A stretch of 64,000 bases of DNA. Source: Chelydra serpentina (taxonomy: Eukaryota; Chordata; Testudines; Chelydridae). The DNA lies in assembly GCA_037349315.1 (NCBI GenBank), contig JBAIAC010000048.1:42844501-42908500 (forward strand), in the 5' to 3' direction. Positions 1 through 10,439 of this stretch are shown here, one piece after another; position 1 is the first letter of the stretch, and each line of letters opens with the position of its first letter. The notes below the pieces were generated by a model. That model was not told where the DNA came from. It worked only from the letters and a program-made list of their open reading frames with translations, and made no database searches. Made by a program: the position numbers and the translations under genes.

Positions 1-836
1 AATTGCACAAACTGGGTTTTGGAATAAACAAGTTTATTAACTACAAAAGGTAAATTTTAAGTTATAAGGGATAGCAAACAGAACAAAGCCGATTACTAAG
101 CAAATAAAACAAAACACGCAAACTAAGCTTTAATTCACTAAAGAAACAGGCTACAAATAATAATTTCTCACCCTAAAAGTTGTTTTAGGCAGGTTGCAGA
201 GTTTCCGCAGCTTAGAGTTCCAGTTTTTTCTCTTCACAGGCTGGACCCCTCTCTCAGTCTGGACTCAGCCCTTGCCTTTCTCCAGCTTAGTTACTTTGTT
301 TTCAGCAAAGTCTTCCTTCTTGGGTAGGGAGGCAATGCAGAATAGCCTTGATTGACTCACTTCCCAGCCTTAAATAGGATTTACATAAGGCGGGAATCCT
401 TTGTTTCCAGTGGAAAAATACCAGCAGTGTTCAAGGTGGTACTCCATACCAGGTGACATTATCACATGACCTTGCAGTGTTAAAGTCACCATGAGAAAAA
501 GTTTATTTGTAACGTCGACAGGAAGGAACTCCAGCAAGATGAGAAATCAGCATGTATAAAACCCATTCTATTGCCTTTCCTAATGGCCCATTCAGGCCAT
601 CTGGTGGGCATTCCCCAAGAACACACACAGTTTTAACTGTTACATAGTCAATATTCCTAACTTCAGATACAGAACTGATACATGCACACAAATTTGAAAT
701 TCACATTCAGCAAATTATAATCTTTTCAGTGATATCTCACAAGACCCATCTTGCATAAAACATATCTTAGTTATGCAATATTCATATTACAACAATATTT
801 TATGAAGAATATAGGGTGCAACATCACAGTAAGGTC
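1..836 (-). repeat. Unclassified interspersed repeat (possible LTR or non-autonomous element), minus orientation
   Basis: Read on the minus strand, this stretch has a poly-A-signal-like AATAAA near its end (about 20-30 in window coordinates) and begins near 836 with TGTTGCACCC. The window edge carries the related string TTGCACAAAC on the + strand. The composition and the short 62-codon frame at 503-691 suggest a repeat and not a host gene. I recognise the general type as a common reptile interspersed repeat but cannot assign a class. The left end may continue outside the window. Confidence 0.4.
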
Positions 837-932
837 TCATGGGAAGAAAATCTAAGGGAAAGAGGAGTTCAGGGGAGCTGGCAGTTTCTCAGAGAGACAC
901 TTGTTGTGCCTTTAACAGTGTCTCTTTGAGAA

Positions 933-1028
933 AGCGAGGGGGCATGGGGGCATCATTTGAGCTCCCCACCTCAGGTGCCAACATGTTGTGGGCCAGCCCT
1001 GCTTATGAGGCCCCCATGCCGCCTCGCT
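933..1028. repeat. Imperfect inverted repeat (23-bp arms)
   Basis: Bases 933-955 (agcgagggggcatggggg...) are the reverse complement of 1006-1028 with about three mismatches, separated by a 50-base loop. The hairpin sits exactly where the minus-strand hAT transposase frame runs out, so it may be subterminal structure of that element. The loop holds ggccagccctgct, which recurs in the same orientation near 3968-3980. Confidence 0.65.
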
Positions 1029-3511
1029 TGGGCCAAAACTTTGAAAGGTCTCTGCGTTCTCCACTGGCAACTGTTACAGGAAGTGGTAGAAGTATGCACA
1101 GAGCAACAAAAGCATTTGGAAAGAGGGTGCTTATCTTATTTGTGCACATATATTCCAGAACAGCCTTTGGAGTTGATCCTGCTGAAATGTATCTTGAAAG
1201 GGCTTTCAGTTCATCACCTAAATCACTCACATCAATATCGCGCATGTCAACATGTGTCAACACTATCTCTAGTGCCCTGCATTGCCGGTGTAGGTCTTCG
1301 TCAGGTATAGTGAGGAGTTTTGTATGATATTCCAACATCCCAAATATAGTTCTGTGTTCCTTGAGCTGCATGAAACATTTTTCAACTGACTGTATTGCAC
1401 AATCTAGCACCTGGTTAAAGAATTCAACTTTGAAATGTTTTGGGGGGTCTTTTATTGGATTATGCTGTGCCTCGTAAATAAAATATCTTCGTCTTCGGTG
1501 ACTCTTGTATTCTTGAATGGGTGGGAAAATAGCTTCAGTGTCTCTGCCAACTTCTGTGCACTCTTTAGAATGTTTCGAAATCCTTCATCTGACCGGTAAG
1601 ATTGTAGGTATGACTTTGCTTTGTCCAGTTGTTCCATTGTTCCATTGCTATATCAAGGTCAACACATTGGAGTCTCTTGCTTACAACATTTATTTCAAAC
1701 AGTATGTCATGCCACGACAGTAAGCCACACAGAAATTTGAAGTTAAGTATGTTTCTGGTGATTCCATTTCCCTCTGCCATTGTTCTCCCACAAACAGTTC
1801 CTGTCATAGCATTATCCTCCATAATGGCAACTATGGCATCATCTATCTTCCCAATTTGGTGTTTGATAGGCTTTATCGCCTCCACTCGACTTTCCCATCA
1901 TGTGGCACTCAGTGGTTTCAGTGTCAGAGAGGATGTTCCCAGATGTTGCTTCAAAATTTGCCATCAATGAGTTGATGCAGAGAAAAATAGATAGATGCTT
2001 TGAATTACATTAAAAAATTCAGCAGCCTCACTAGAGGCTGATGCTGCATCACTGATCACCAAGTTCAATGAATGAGAACTGCATGGGACAAAACAAGCTC
2101 GAGGGTTTAACTCTCGGATATGTGTCTGCACTCCTCTGTTCTTTCCTCTCATGTTGGCACCTTTATCGTAGCCCTGACCTCTCATGTCAGCTCTCGCAAT
2201 TCTCGTATCTTCCAGCTTTTGAAGAAGCACATTTGTCATACCAGCTCTGTAGTATCATCAATGTCAATAAATTCTAGAAAATGCTCTCTGACAGTCACCA
2301 TTGCAGGGATATTTTCACTAGGTTCTGTTGTTACAAAACACACCATTAAAGTCATTTGTTCCGTATGTCTGATGTCAGGTGTGCAGTCCAGAATAACAGA
2401 GTAATATCTTGCTGACTTCAGATCTGTCACAATCTTCTGTTTGACTTTTGTTGCCAGTAACTGTATGATCTCATTTTGAATTGTTTTTCCAAGGTAGTGG
2501 TGTGTGTGTACATTTCTTGGGTGGTGACTCTTCTTAGATGCTCCTGGAGTACAGCATCAAACTCAGCCATCAGCTACACAATTTGAAGGAAGTTTCCATT
2601 GGTTGGCACATACAGCTTATCCAAAGTGCCACACAGTGCTAGGTTTGGGGTAGCACGCATTCTCACAATGGCAATGAGCCTTTTCAGAACATTTTGCCAG
2701 TAAAGAGACTCTGATGCAATCTTCTCTTGATGTTGATCATCTATGGTAGCCTTTAACCTTAGTCTCATCTCAAGCTCTTTCCACCTATGGAATGCTCGAG
2801 GGTGATTTGCTGCCTTCTCATGGCATGCCAGATTTCTAGCCAAAATTTTCCAGTCCTTTGTTCCCGTCGAACCAAATGTGGCTGGAACATTAGACTGGAA
2901 AACATTAGACTGTTTGCAACAAAAACAGTCTGCAGTATTCTGGGGTTTTGAGTACATAAGCCATGGCCTCTCCACTTTTCCACCATTGGGGATTTCATGC
3001 CAGTAATGTGTTGGATGGAAACTTCTATTTTCATTGTCTTTGGGGACATGAAGTTTTTCACTTGCTTTGGCCCATGCAGTACAAGGAAGTCCCTCAGGCT
3101 ACTGCTCAAGTGTGTCCACAGTTCTGGGTCATCTAGACCTAAGGAACTAAACTCAGCAGCAGCTGTTGCTTGCGCCTCCACCATACTCTTCTCTGATCTA
3201 CACTTTTCTTCAGGAATGTGCATGGTTACATCCATTTGAGATGGAGGTATGGATGCTGCAGTAACTGCCAGGTCACCTGCACTCTGACTAACTGGAAGAT
3301 CAGGCATCTCCTCACCACTCACATCCTCACTGGGGCCGAAAGGCTCACCGTGAACATTTGTGTCTATATATCTCAGGAGAGCTCCTTCCTGCTTAGATAG
3401 AAAAGTTTCCTTTGCTTGCTTTCTTTTTCTGAATGCTGCCCTAGAAGAGCGTTTTCTTCTTTCACTCATGATTGCTGTTCTGTGCCAGCTATAGTGGCTC
3501 TCAACACTCAA
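1003..3511 (-). pseudogene. hAT-superfamily transposase relic (ZMYM1/TTF-zinc-finger type)
   Basis: This is a decayed transposase read right to left in several frames. The first block (3511-2765) has a basic start and an acidic linker. A frame change near 2975 enters a TTF-type zinc-finger block with paired cysteines (CFCCKQ) and the HRWKELE segment. Later blocks (2430-1964) contain RYYSVILDCTPDIRHTEQM and GQGYDKGANMRG, which match the catalytic core of DUF4371/ZMYM1-like hAT transposases. The last block (1885-1003) ends with LPVTVASGERRD, the typical hAT C-terminal dimerisation motif. Several stops and frameshifts break it, so it is not functional. Similarity to domesticated ZMYM1-like genes is by family only; this copy looks like an ordinary dead transposon. 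Confidence 0.85.
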
Positions 3512-3907
3512 TTGAAGGGGACAAATAAGCAGGCTGGTAGCAGGGCCTGAGTGAGGGAAGATATCAGCATCTTAAGGGCCTAACTGGCTCCTACTACTTC
3601 AGTTGACTGCCTGTTCTCCTCAAGTGGGTTCAGGGAAGCAGCAGGAAACAGTAAGCTCCCTGAGAAGCTGGTGTTAGTCAGTCCAGGCTCCTGGGGGTGC
3701 TAGAGAGGTACATAAGAGGCTCCTCCTCCTCTCTCCCTGCAGCTCCTGCTGCTTTCTGTTATTCCCTCTCACCTTTTCTCCTGTCTCCCTGTTATGTCTC
3801 GTGTGCCCTCCTTCCTCCAGCACAGCACTCCACTGTCTCTGAGCATCTAGAGCAGAGAGAATACATATGCACCAGCAGCAGACACAATTTTCTACACTCT
3901 GGGTCCT

Positions 3908-3977
3908 AGTGGTGCTCCCCCACAGTCTGGCACCTGAGGCGGTCGCCTCAGTTCACCTCATGGTAAGGCCAGCCCTG
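3908..3977. repeat. Likely 5' terminus of the hAT element, with palindrome
   Basis: On the minus strand, CAGGGCTGGCC starts at 3977, the kind of CAGGG terminus expected of hAT elements and about 465 bases upstream of the transposase start. Inside it, ctgaggcg at 3934-3941 and cgcctcag at 3944-3951 form a perfect 8-bp palindrome. I could not find a clear inverted partner terminus on the other side, so the element end is provisional. Confidence 0.45.
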
Positions 3978-3989
3978 CTCATAAGCTCT

Positions 3990-6320
3990 TTAATTACCTG
4001 AAAATCAAAAAATGAATTTTACAAGAAGTGAAAATGTGGACAAATTGCTAGGGAGAAGTACAAAAGAATAGCACAAGCATTTAGAGACAAAATCAGAAAG
4101 GCTAAGGCACAAAATGAGTTATACCTAGCAAGGACATAAAAGGCCATAAGAAGAGGTTATTTAAATAGGTTAAGAGCAAGAGAAAGACTAAGGAAATTGT
4201 AAATTCCCTATTTAGTGGGGAAGGAGAGCTAATAACTGATAACATCAAGAAGGATGAGCTGTTTAATGCCTATTTTGCTTCAGTCTTCACTAAAAAGATA
4301 AATGGTGGCCAGATACTTAACACAATTAATATTTAAGAAGGTGGAAGGAACACAAACCAAAATAGAGAAAGACAAGATTAAAAAATATTTAGATCCATTA
4401 GATGTATTCAAGTCGGCAGGTCCTAACGAAATTCACTCAAAGGTACTTAAGAAACTGGCTAAAGCAATCTCAGAACTATTAGCCATCATCTTTGAGAACT
4501 CATGGAGGATGGGTGAGGTATCAGAGAGCTGGAGAAAGGTACTAAATGTGCCTATCTTTAAAAAGGAGAATAAAGAGGACCCAGGAGAGTATAGACTAGT
4601 CAGCCTAATTTTGATACATGGAATGATACTAGAATAAATTACCAAGAAACCAATTTGTAAGGAATATAGGGTAATAAAGAGTAGCCAGCATGGATTTCTC
4701 AAGAACAAATCATGCCAAACCAACCTAATTTCCTTCTTTGACAAGGTTACTGGCCTAGTGGATGGGGGGAAGCTGTAGATATATCTTGATTTTAGTAAGG
4801 CTTTTGACACAATCCCACATGACATTCTCATAAGCAAACTAGGGAAATGTAGTCTAGATGAAATTATTGTAAGGTATTGAAAGGCCATACTCAGAAGCTA
4901 TTACTCTATATCTGACCTGTCAGTCCTCCTCCTCAAAGAAAACCTGCACAGCACTTTCAAAAGACGAGCCTGGAAGCTAAATTTATAACTTTGCTAGACA
5001 TTAAAAATTATGGACTGAATAGAGATGCTGGATTTATGGCTTATTACAACAATGTGTAACCCACTAACAGCTCCCCTCCCCCAGCTGTTCCCCCCCTTTA
5101 TGACTGGAGGGGTGTTAACAGGCCACTTCCCCTTGAATGATCCCTTGAAATATGTGTTTACTTATGCTAAACAATCCATTCCACCTTGTATTTAGATGAG
5201 TTATTTTCCCAGACCTGAAGAAGAGCTCTGTATAAGCTCAAAAGATTGTCTCTCTGTCCAGCAGAAATTGGTCAAATAAAAGATATTACCTCACCCACCA
5301 TGTCTCTCTAGTACTCAGAGAGTAGTTATAAATGGTTTACTGTCAAACAAGGAAGATAGATCTAGTTGGGGCCCCACAGGGATCTGTCCTGGGTCTAGTA
5401 CTAATGAATACTTTCATTACTGACCTCGATAATGGGGTGGAGAGTATGCTTATAACATTTGTGGATGACACCATGTTGGGAGGGGTTGCAAGCACTTTCG
5501 AAGACAGGATTAGAATTCAGCGTGATCTTGATTAAATTGGAGAATTGGCCTGAAATCAACAAGATGAAATTCAATAAAGACAAGTGCAAAGTGCTGCACT
5601 AAAAAAGGAAAAATCAAATGCACAAATACGCAACAGGAAATGACTGACCAACCAGCAGTATTGCAGAAAAGGATTTGGGGGTTATAGTGGATCATGAGTT
5701 GAATATGAGTCAACAACATGATGCAGTTCTGAAAAAGGCTAATGTCATTCCTGAGTGTATTAACAGGAATGGCTTATGTGAGACATGGGAGATAATTGTT
5801 CTGCCCTACTCAGCCCGAGTACTGTGTCCAGTTTTGGGAACCACACCACATTTTAAGGAATATATGGACAAATTGGAGAGAGTCCAGAGGAGAGCAACAA
5901 AAATGATAAAAGGTTTAGAAAACCTGACATGACAAAAGGCTAAAAAAACCAAACTGGACATGTTAGTCTTCAGAAAAGAAGACAAGTGGGGACCTGATAA
6001 GTCTTCAAATATGTAAAGGCCTGTTAGAAAGAGGACAGTGATCAATTGTTCTCCATGTCCACTGAAGGTAGGACAAGGTTAATCTGCAGCAAAGGAGATT
6101 TAGGTTAGATATTATGAAAAGCTTTCTAAGTATTAGGGTAGTTTAATTACTGAAATAGGTTACCAAGAGAGATTGTGGAATGCCTGTCAATGGAACAGAT
6201 TAGAAAAAAAAACATGTCGGGATGGTCTAGGTAGAGCAGGTTTTGCCTCAGAGCAGGGAGATGGACTAGATGACTTCTTGAAGTTCTTTCCTGTCCTATA
6301 TTTCTGTGATTTCATCAACC
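3990..6320 (+). pseudogene. Old CR1 LINE relic (reverse transcriptase and 3' end)
   Basis: Degenerate CR1 ORF2 reads along the + strand with many stops. Recognisable pieces are the thumb-upstream block SAGPNEIHSKVLKKLA (about 4410), the segment QHGFLKNKSCQTNLISF with DFSKAFDT (about 4690-4810), GVEST-type catalytic region FVDDTMLGG (about 5460; FADD in active copies), and the C-terminal [16 protein letters not shown] (about 5870). The 3' end near 6235-6315 has the CR1 tail signature gatggactagatgacttc. A Penelope-like fragment interrupts it at 4896-5311. It is much more diverged than the CR1 copies at 34-39 and 61-63 kb, so it is an older insertion. Confidence 0.9.
4896..5311 (+). mobile_element. 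Penelope-like element 3' fragment, nested in the old CR1
   Basis: The sequence runs from the end of a Penelope-like coding region through its 3' tail: atggcttattacaac, then a ctgaagaagagctctg block, and finally aaataaaagatattacctcacccacc. It is flanked by tactcaga at 4888-4895 and 5312-5319, a perfect 8-bp target duplication that also marks where the older CR1 reading frame was split. The same tail family occurs at 9181-9545 and 12703-12930. No intact protein remains. Confidence 0.8.
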
Positions 6321-6329
6321 AATTACAAT

Positions 6330-7035
6330 TTGCCCTGTGTTCGAATTATTTTATAGTGTTAATTTAAATCTTCTGTTTATTAATTTAAAGTTTTGGCATT
6401 GCTTCGTCATTCAACATATTGTAGCCATGTGTATTATGAAATAAATGCATAAATTGCTGTTTGAAATCTCGGTGTCCAACTGCTAAATGTTCAGAAAGGA
6501 CTGGAGCTCTGATCCTTGGAAGGTAGCCAAGGACTTTGTATAATAATTAGAGCCAGTGGGAAGACATAAAAATGGTAAAACAGCCCTCTTAAATGCTTTA
6601 AACAGGTATAGTTGTAGATCTTGATCAACAATTCCTATCTGCCAGACTGCCAGCCATTAATCTTTTGCTTAGTGACTACTTGCAGAGGCCTATATATATA
6701 TATATATATATAGTCCGTGTGTGTATAGTCTGTGTGTTTGTGTGTAATATAGAAACAACTATGTCATACAAGAGTATAATGTCATTCAGCCAAATTCTCT
6801 GCTAGTGTACATGCTATGTTTTAAATCTGTGATGCTGCACCCATTTACACCAGCAGAAAATTTGGCCCACTGATTTTTGGTGACAAAATAACCAAGAAAA
6901 ACTCTGGGATTATACCGATGTTGACCATTTGATGCTTTCCCTCTCCATTTCTTAGAGTGCAAACTAAAGTAGTTTCACCATTGTTGTATTCCTTGCTGTC
7001 GTAATAACTCGTATTGCATACATCCAGGAATTAAT
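6330..7035. other. No gene found; AT-rich intergenic DNA
   Basis: The stretch is AT-rich and has no coding signal. It includes a TA microsatellite at about 6690-6712 followed by a GT-rich stretch. No repeat family was recognised. Confidence 0.6.
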
Positions 7036-8041
7036 TTGAATTAACTAGTCATTGAATTGAACTATCTGAATAAACTGAAATGAAGAAAATGTTCTTTCTG
7101 TACCTGCAGAAGAAGCTTCTGTTGTCAAAAGCAGTGTTAACACTTCAACAAAATATGGTTCCAGATGTTTAGCCGGTTCCTTCCTCTAGTTCAGAGATTT
7201 GATTCTCTTTCAAGCTTTGTAGTAAACATGTACTGCTTAATATTTTTTAGATGTTAATAGATTATAGTAAATGTAGGCCTCAACATAGGATATAAATTTC
7301 AAGTTTAATTTTAAATAGGTTTATATTTAAAATATTAAAATTTAAATACAACATTCAATTAAAATTTGAATTTAATTTGAATAAAAAAACTAATTTAAAA
7401 CAAAATAATGGATTTTTATCCATCTTGAGTTAAAGCCATCTTTCTGCTGCCCTTCCACAGCCAATGATCATGGCCCAATGGCAAATTCTGATATCACTTA
7501 AAATGCTGTAAAATCTTGCACTTACTCTGCATTTACACTAGGATAAATGAAGTCAGAATCTAGTTCTATTCCTACTGCGAAGAAAATGTAGAAAACTCTA
7601 GAACTGATGCGGAAAATAGCATCAGTCACTGTTTTGACAATGTACCCGTAACAAGGTGATGGCTGTGTTGGAGCTAAGAGAATTTTTCATAAATCAGCTT
7701 TCCTCTCTTGCTGTTTGCACACAAGGCTGCACACCATCCATCACATCCACTTTTCAAATATACCTGTAATTTTATACTGACAGCAAGGAATTTTTCTCTC
7801 TCTCTCGTGGAATGATTATGTTTTCTCTCCAAACATTCCCAGTTCATACTCAATGTAGAGGAAAGCAGAAAGAAAGAATCTGACAAGCTACAAAGTTTAA
7901 AACAACAGACAATATATTTTAAACAAGGCAAGTTGATACTACTCTTGAGCCTTTAATTATTACTTCCTCTGGTGAGCATACATATCTAATGATGGCACAC
8001 AAATTGCATACCTGCTGCTGGGGCTTACCACAAGCTAGAGC
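7036..8041 (-). repeat. Inverted duplication, left arm (about 1 kb)
   Basis: The reverse complement of this block matches 19217-20228 almost base for base, with scattered substitutions and small indels. Shared landmarks include a short frame starting MPCLKYIVC (7674-7931 here, 19327-19590 there) and an AT-rich core near 7300-7400. The match ends abruptly at both sides. The arms are either two copies of an unrecognised interspersed repeat or a local inverted segmental duplication. The 85-codon frame has no recognisable domain and I do not call it a gene. Confidence 0.85.
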
Positions 8042-8227
8042 CAATGATGCCACTACTGTAATATGAATGAGGCTTATTCGCTAGTGCTTAATCTGCTGGG
8101 TGTAAGACTAACTGTGTAGCAGCTATAAATCATATTCTTTAAGACAGCATCATTGCAGGATTTTCACTCTTGAGTCTCACGTTGCTAGCATGAAATCTTC
8201 TCTGTCTCATGCTTGGAGTAAGGGATC

Positions 8228-8591
8228 TGTAACAGGTCGTCTGCCCCCTCTTCCGGCAGGCCACTGCAGGGTGGCCCAATAAAGCGCAGGGAGGCTTCCT
8301 GTTGTGCTGCACCCGTGGTTTTATTTACACACCTTCTCCCACCAACAACATTGAGTTATAGATACAAGGCTTTACAGGGTTTGTTCCCTCTTTCCCAAGC
8401 AGCCAGCCCTCAGCCCGGAGGACTAATCTTTCCCCTGGCTGACTCCCTTTATGCTGGCTTGCCAGGCCCGCAGGTGGAGCCAATCCCCAGGCCAGGCATC
8501 AGGCCTGTCCCACCAGCCCCAATCTATTCCCCTTGATTGGAGCTGGCTGAGTAGGGTCTAATTAGGTGCTTTGCAGCAGCACCTTGCTACA
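8228..8591 (-). mobile_element. Solo LTR, minus orientation
   Basis: Read on the minus strand, the element begins TGTAGCAAGG and ends CCTGTTACA, the TG...CA ends of an LTR. It has CCAAT-like sequences, a CATAAAGG TATA-like box and a downstream AATAAAACC polyadenylation signal in proper order. Flanking gatc/aatc (3 of 4 matching) may be the decayed target duplication. No internal retroviral sequence remains, so it is a solo LTR. It lies inside a sequence whose halves (about 8150-8227 and 8592-8640) look like another repeat. Confidence 0.75.
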
Positions 8592-9180
8592 AATCCAAGA
8601 GTGAGACATAATGAAGCAGGGTTACAGGTAAGTAATTTTCACCTTATGGAAAAGTAGCTTTTAAACATTCTATTGTCTCAGTGTTTGTTTGTTTTTTTAA
8701 ACTGGGGGAAGGAATCCTTCATAAATATCTAAGCCCAGATCACAGGCTGCATTTGGCACAGCTCAGGAGGAGGGTGGCTAAAGAGAGGTGGCTTTTAGTC
8801 ACTGTTATATTCACCCCCCCTTTTCTCAATCTTGTGACCACACTGGTTCCTGGCTTGAGTCAGAGCACCCTTAGGACTACTCAAACTTAATTCTGATTCT
8901 CCAGGGGACTTTCATAGGACACATAGGACACTCTGACCTCATCCCAGCTCTCCTCTAATGGAGCCAGGAGAACATTAGTGTAGGAGCTGCTATTATGGTC
9001 TTAGGCCTTCTGGGCAGTGCTCCACACAGGGGAATTCCTCGGGGGGCTGGATCTGCTAGCCTTCCAGCTCCCTTGCAGAGCCAGAGTTGAGAAAAGCAGC
9101 CCAAGTAATGACCAGACTCTAGTACCAAGAAAGCAGTGGGCACTTCCCAACGAGTTATAAAAGTGTTAAAGTTCAATTGG

Positions 9181-9545
9181 TATGCAGTGTTGTTGTAGCT
9201 GTATCAGTCCCAGGATATTAGACAGACAAGGTGGGTGAGGTAATATCTTTTATTAGACCAACTTCTGTTGGTCCAACCTCTCACAAGATGAGCCCTGGAG
9301 GTTAAATTCATAATTTTATTAGACACTAAAAATCTTGGACTGAATAGAGACACAGGATTTATGGCTTATTACAACAATCTATAACCCACTAACACTGCCT
9401 GCTTCCTCTCGCCCCCACCCCCATACTCCATTCCTCCCTATGACTGGAGGGGAGTTAACAGGTTACTTTACCTTGAATGTTTTCTTGAAATATGTGTTAA
9501 CTACTTATGCTAAACAATCTGTTCCATCTTGTATTTAGCTGTAAC
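9181..9545. mobile_element. Penelope-like 3' end with internal inversion
   Basis: Bases 9181-9284 are the tail of the Penelope-like family in minus orientation (tattagacagacaaggtggg...). Bases 9285-9545 are the adjoining upstream part in plus orientation (atggcttattacaac... to cttgtatttagctg). The junction lies near ctcacaagatgagcc. A 5' part inverted relative to the 3' tail is the pattern left by aborted or twin-primed target-primed reverse transcription. A MITE interrupts the right end. Confidence 0.7.
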
Positions 9546-9550
9546 ACTCT

Positions 9551-9850
9551 GAGGGCAGGTCTACACTACCCGCCAAATTGGCGGGCAGTGATCGCTCTTT
9601 CGGGGATCGATTTTTTGCGTCTAGTGTAGACACGATAAATCGATCCCCGATCGCTCTGCTGTCGACTTCAGTAATCGACCCCGGTTGGAGGTGGAAGCGG
9701 AGTCGACAGGGGAGCGGTGGCAGTTGACCCTGCGGTGTCCTCACGGCGTGGTAAGTCGATCGAGGTACATCGACTTCAGCAACGTTATTCCCGTAGCTGA
9801 AGTTGCATGCCTTACATCGATCCCCACCCCTAGTGTAGACCAGGCCTGAG
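9551..9850. mobile_element. MITE with ggtctacacta terminal inverted repeats
   Basis: The left end carries caggtctacacta and the right end tagtgtagaccaggcct, forming inverted termini. The interior is rich in cgat-containing short palindromes. It has no coding capacity. It is inserted in the Penelope fragment at left, since that family's expected continuation after cactctga is interrupted here. Exact boundaries and target duplication are uncertain by a few bases. Confidence 0.7.
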
Positions 9851-9852
9851 TA

Positions 9853-10135
9853 AGGCTATGTCCACACTAGCACTTTTGTCGTTAAAACTTTTGTCGGTCG
9901 GGGTGTGAAAAAAAACCAAAGTGATATTAACAAACATACAAATATCACTTTTCATGGAGTTAGCACCCCATTTCCACCTTTACTTCTGTGCTGCTGCTGC
10001 TGGTGATGCTGTTTCAGAGCTGGGCAGAGTGAAGTCAGCGCTGCCGCCAGCAGCAGCGCAGAAGTAAGGATGGCAATGGGGTGCTAAGTCAGTTGTGAAA
10101 AGTTATATTTGTATGTTTGTTAATATCACTTTTCA
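9853..10135. mobile_element. Foldback element (long inverted repeat)
   Basis: Bases 9918-10003 and 10045-10133 are near-perfect reverse complements of each other, from aaagtgatattaac through cttctgtgctgctg, leaving a spacer of about 40 bases. The left flank starts ggctatgtccacactagc, similar to the ends of common vertebrate MITEs. The single strand would fold into a long hairpin. No coding capacity is seen. GC-rich sequence related to the arms continues to about 10300 (second copy of cagagctg... and cagcagcagcacagaa). Confidence 0.75.
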
Positions 10136-10439
10136 CAGCCTCTCAGCTCTGAAGGCAGCACTGTGGTCAGCAGCTGGTGTCAAGCACTGCCTTCAGAGCT
10201 GTGCAGCCAGGAAGTGGCAGCTGTTGGCCAGACACCCAGTTCTGAAACAGTGCCACTGCCAGCAGCAGCACAGAACTGCAAAAATAAGGGTGGTGATATC
10301 ATACTATGCCAGTCTTATTTCTGCATAACGTTTGACCTTTGCACTTGGAGGGGTGGCTGTGGGTGGGATAAGGCAAATTTGGGGGTGGCTATATCCCTGC
10401 AGGGGCCCCCCAGCACCGCCCAGCTGTGTGTCTGACTGT

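Noticed and set aside
839..1327. 162-codon plus-strand frame
   Set aside because: It is the antisense of the hAT transposase C-terminus and crosses the hairpin.
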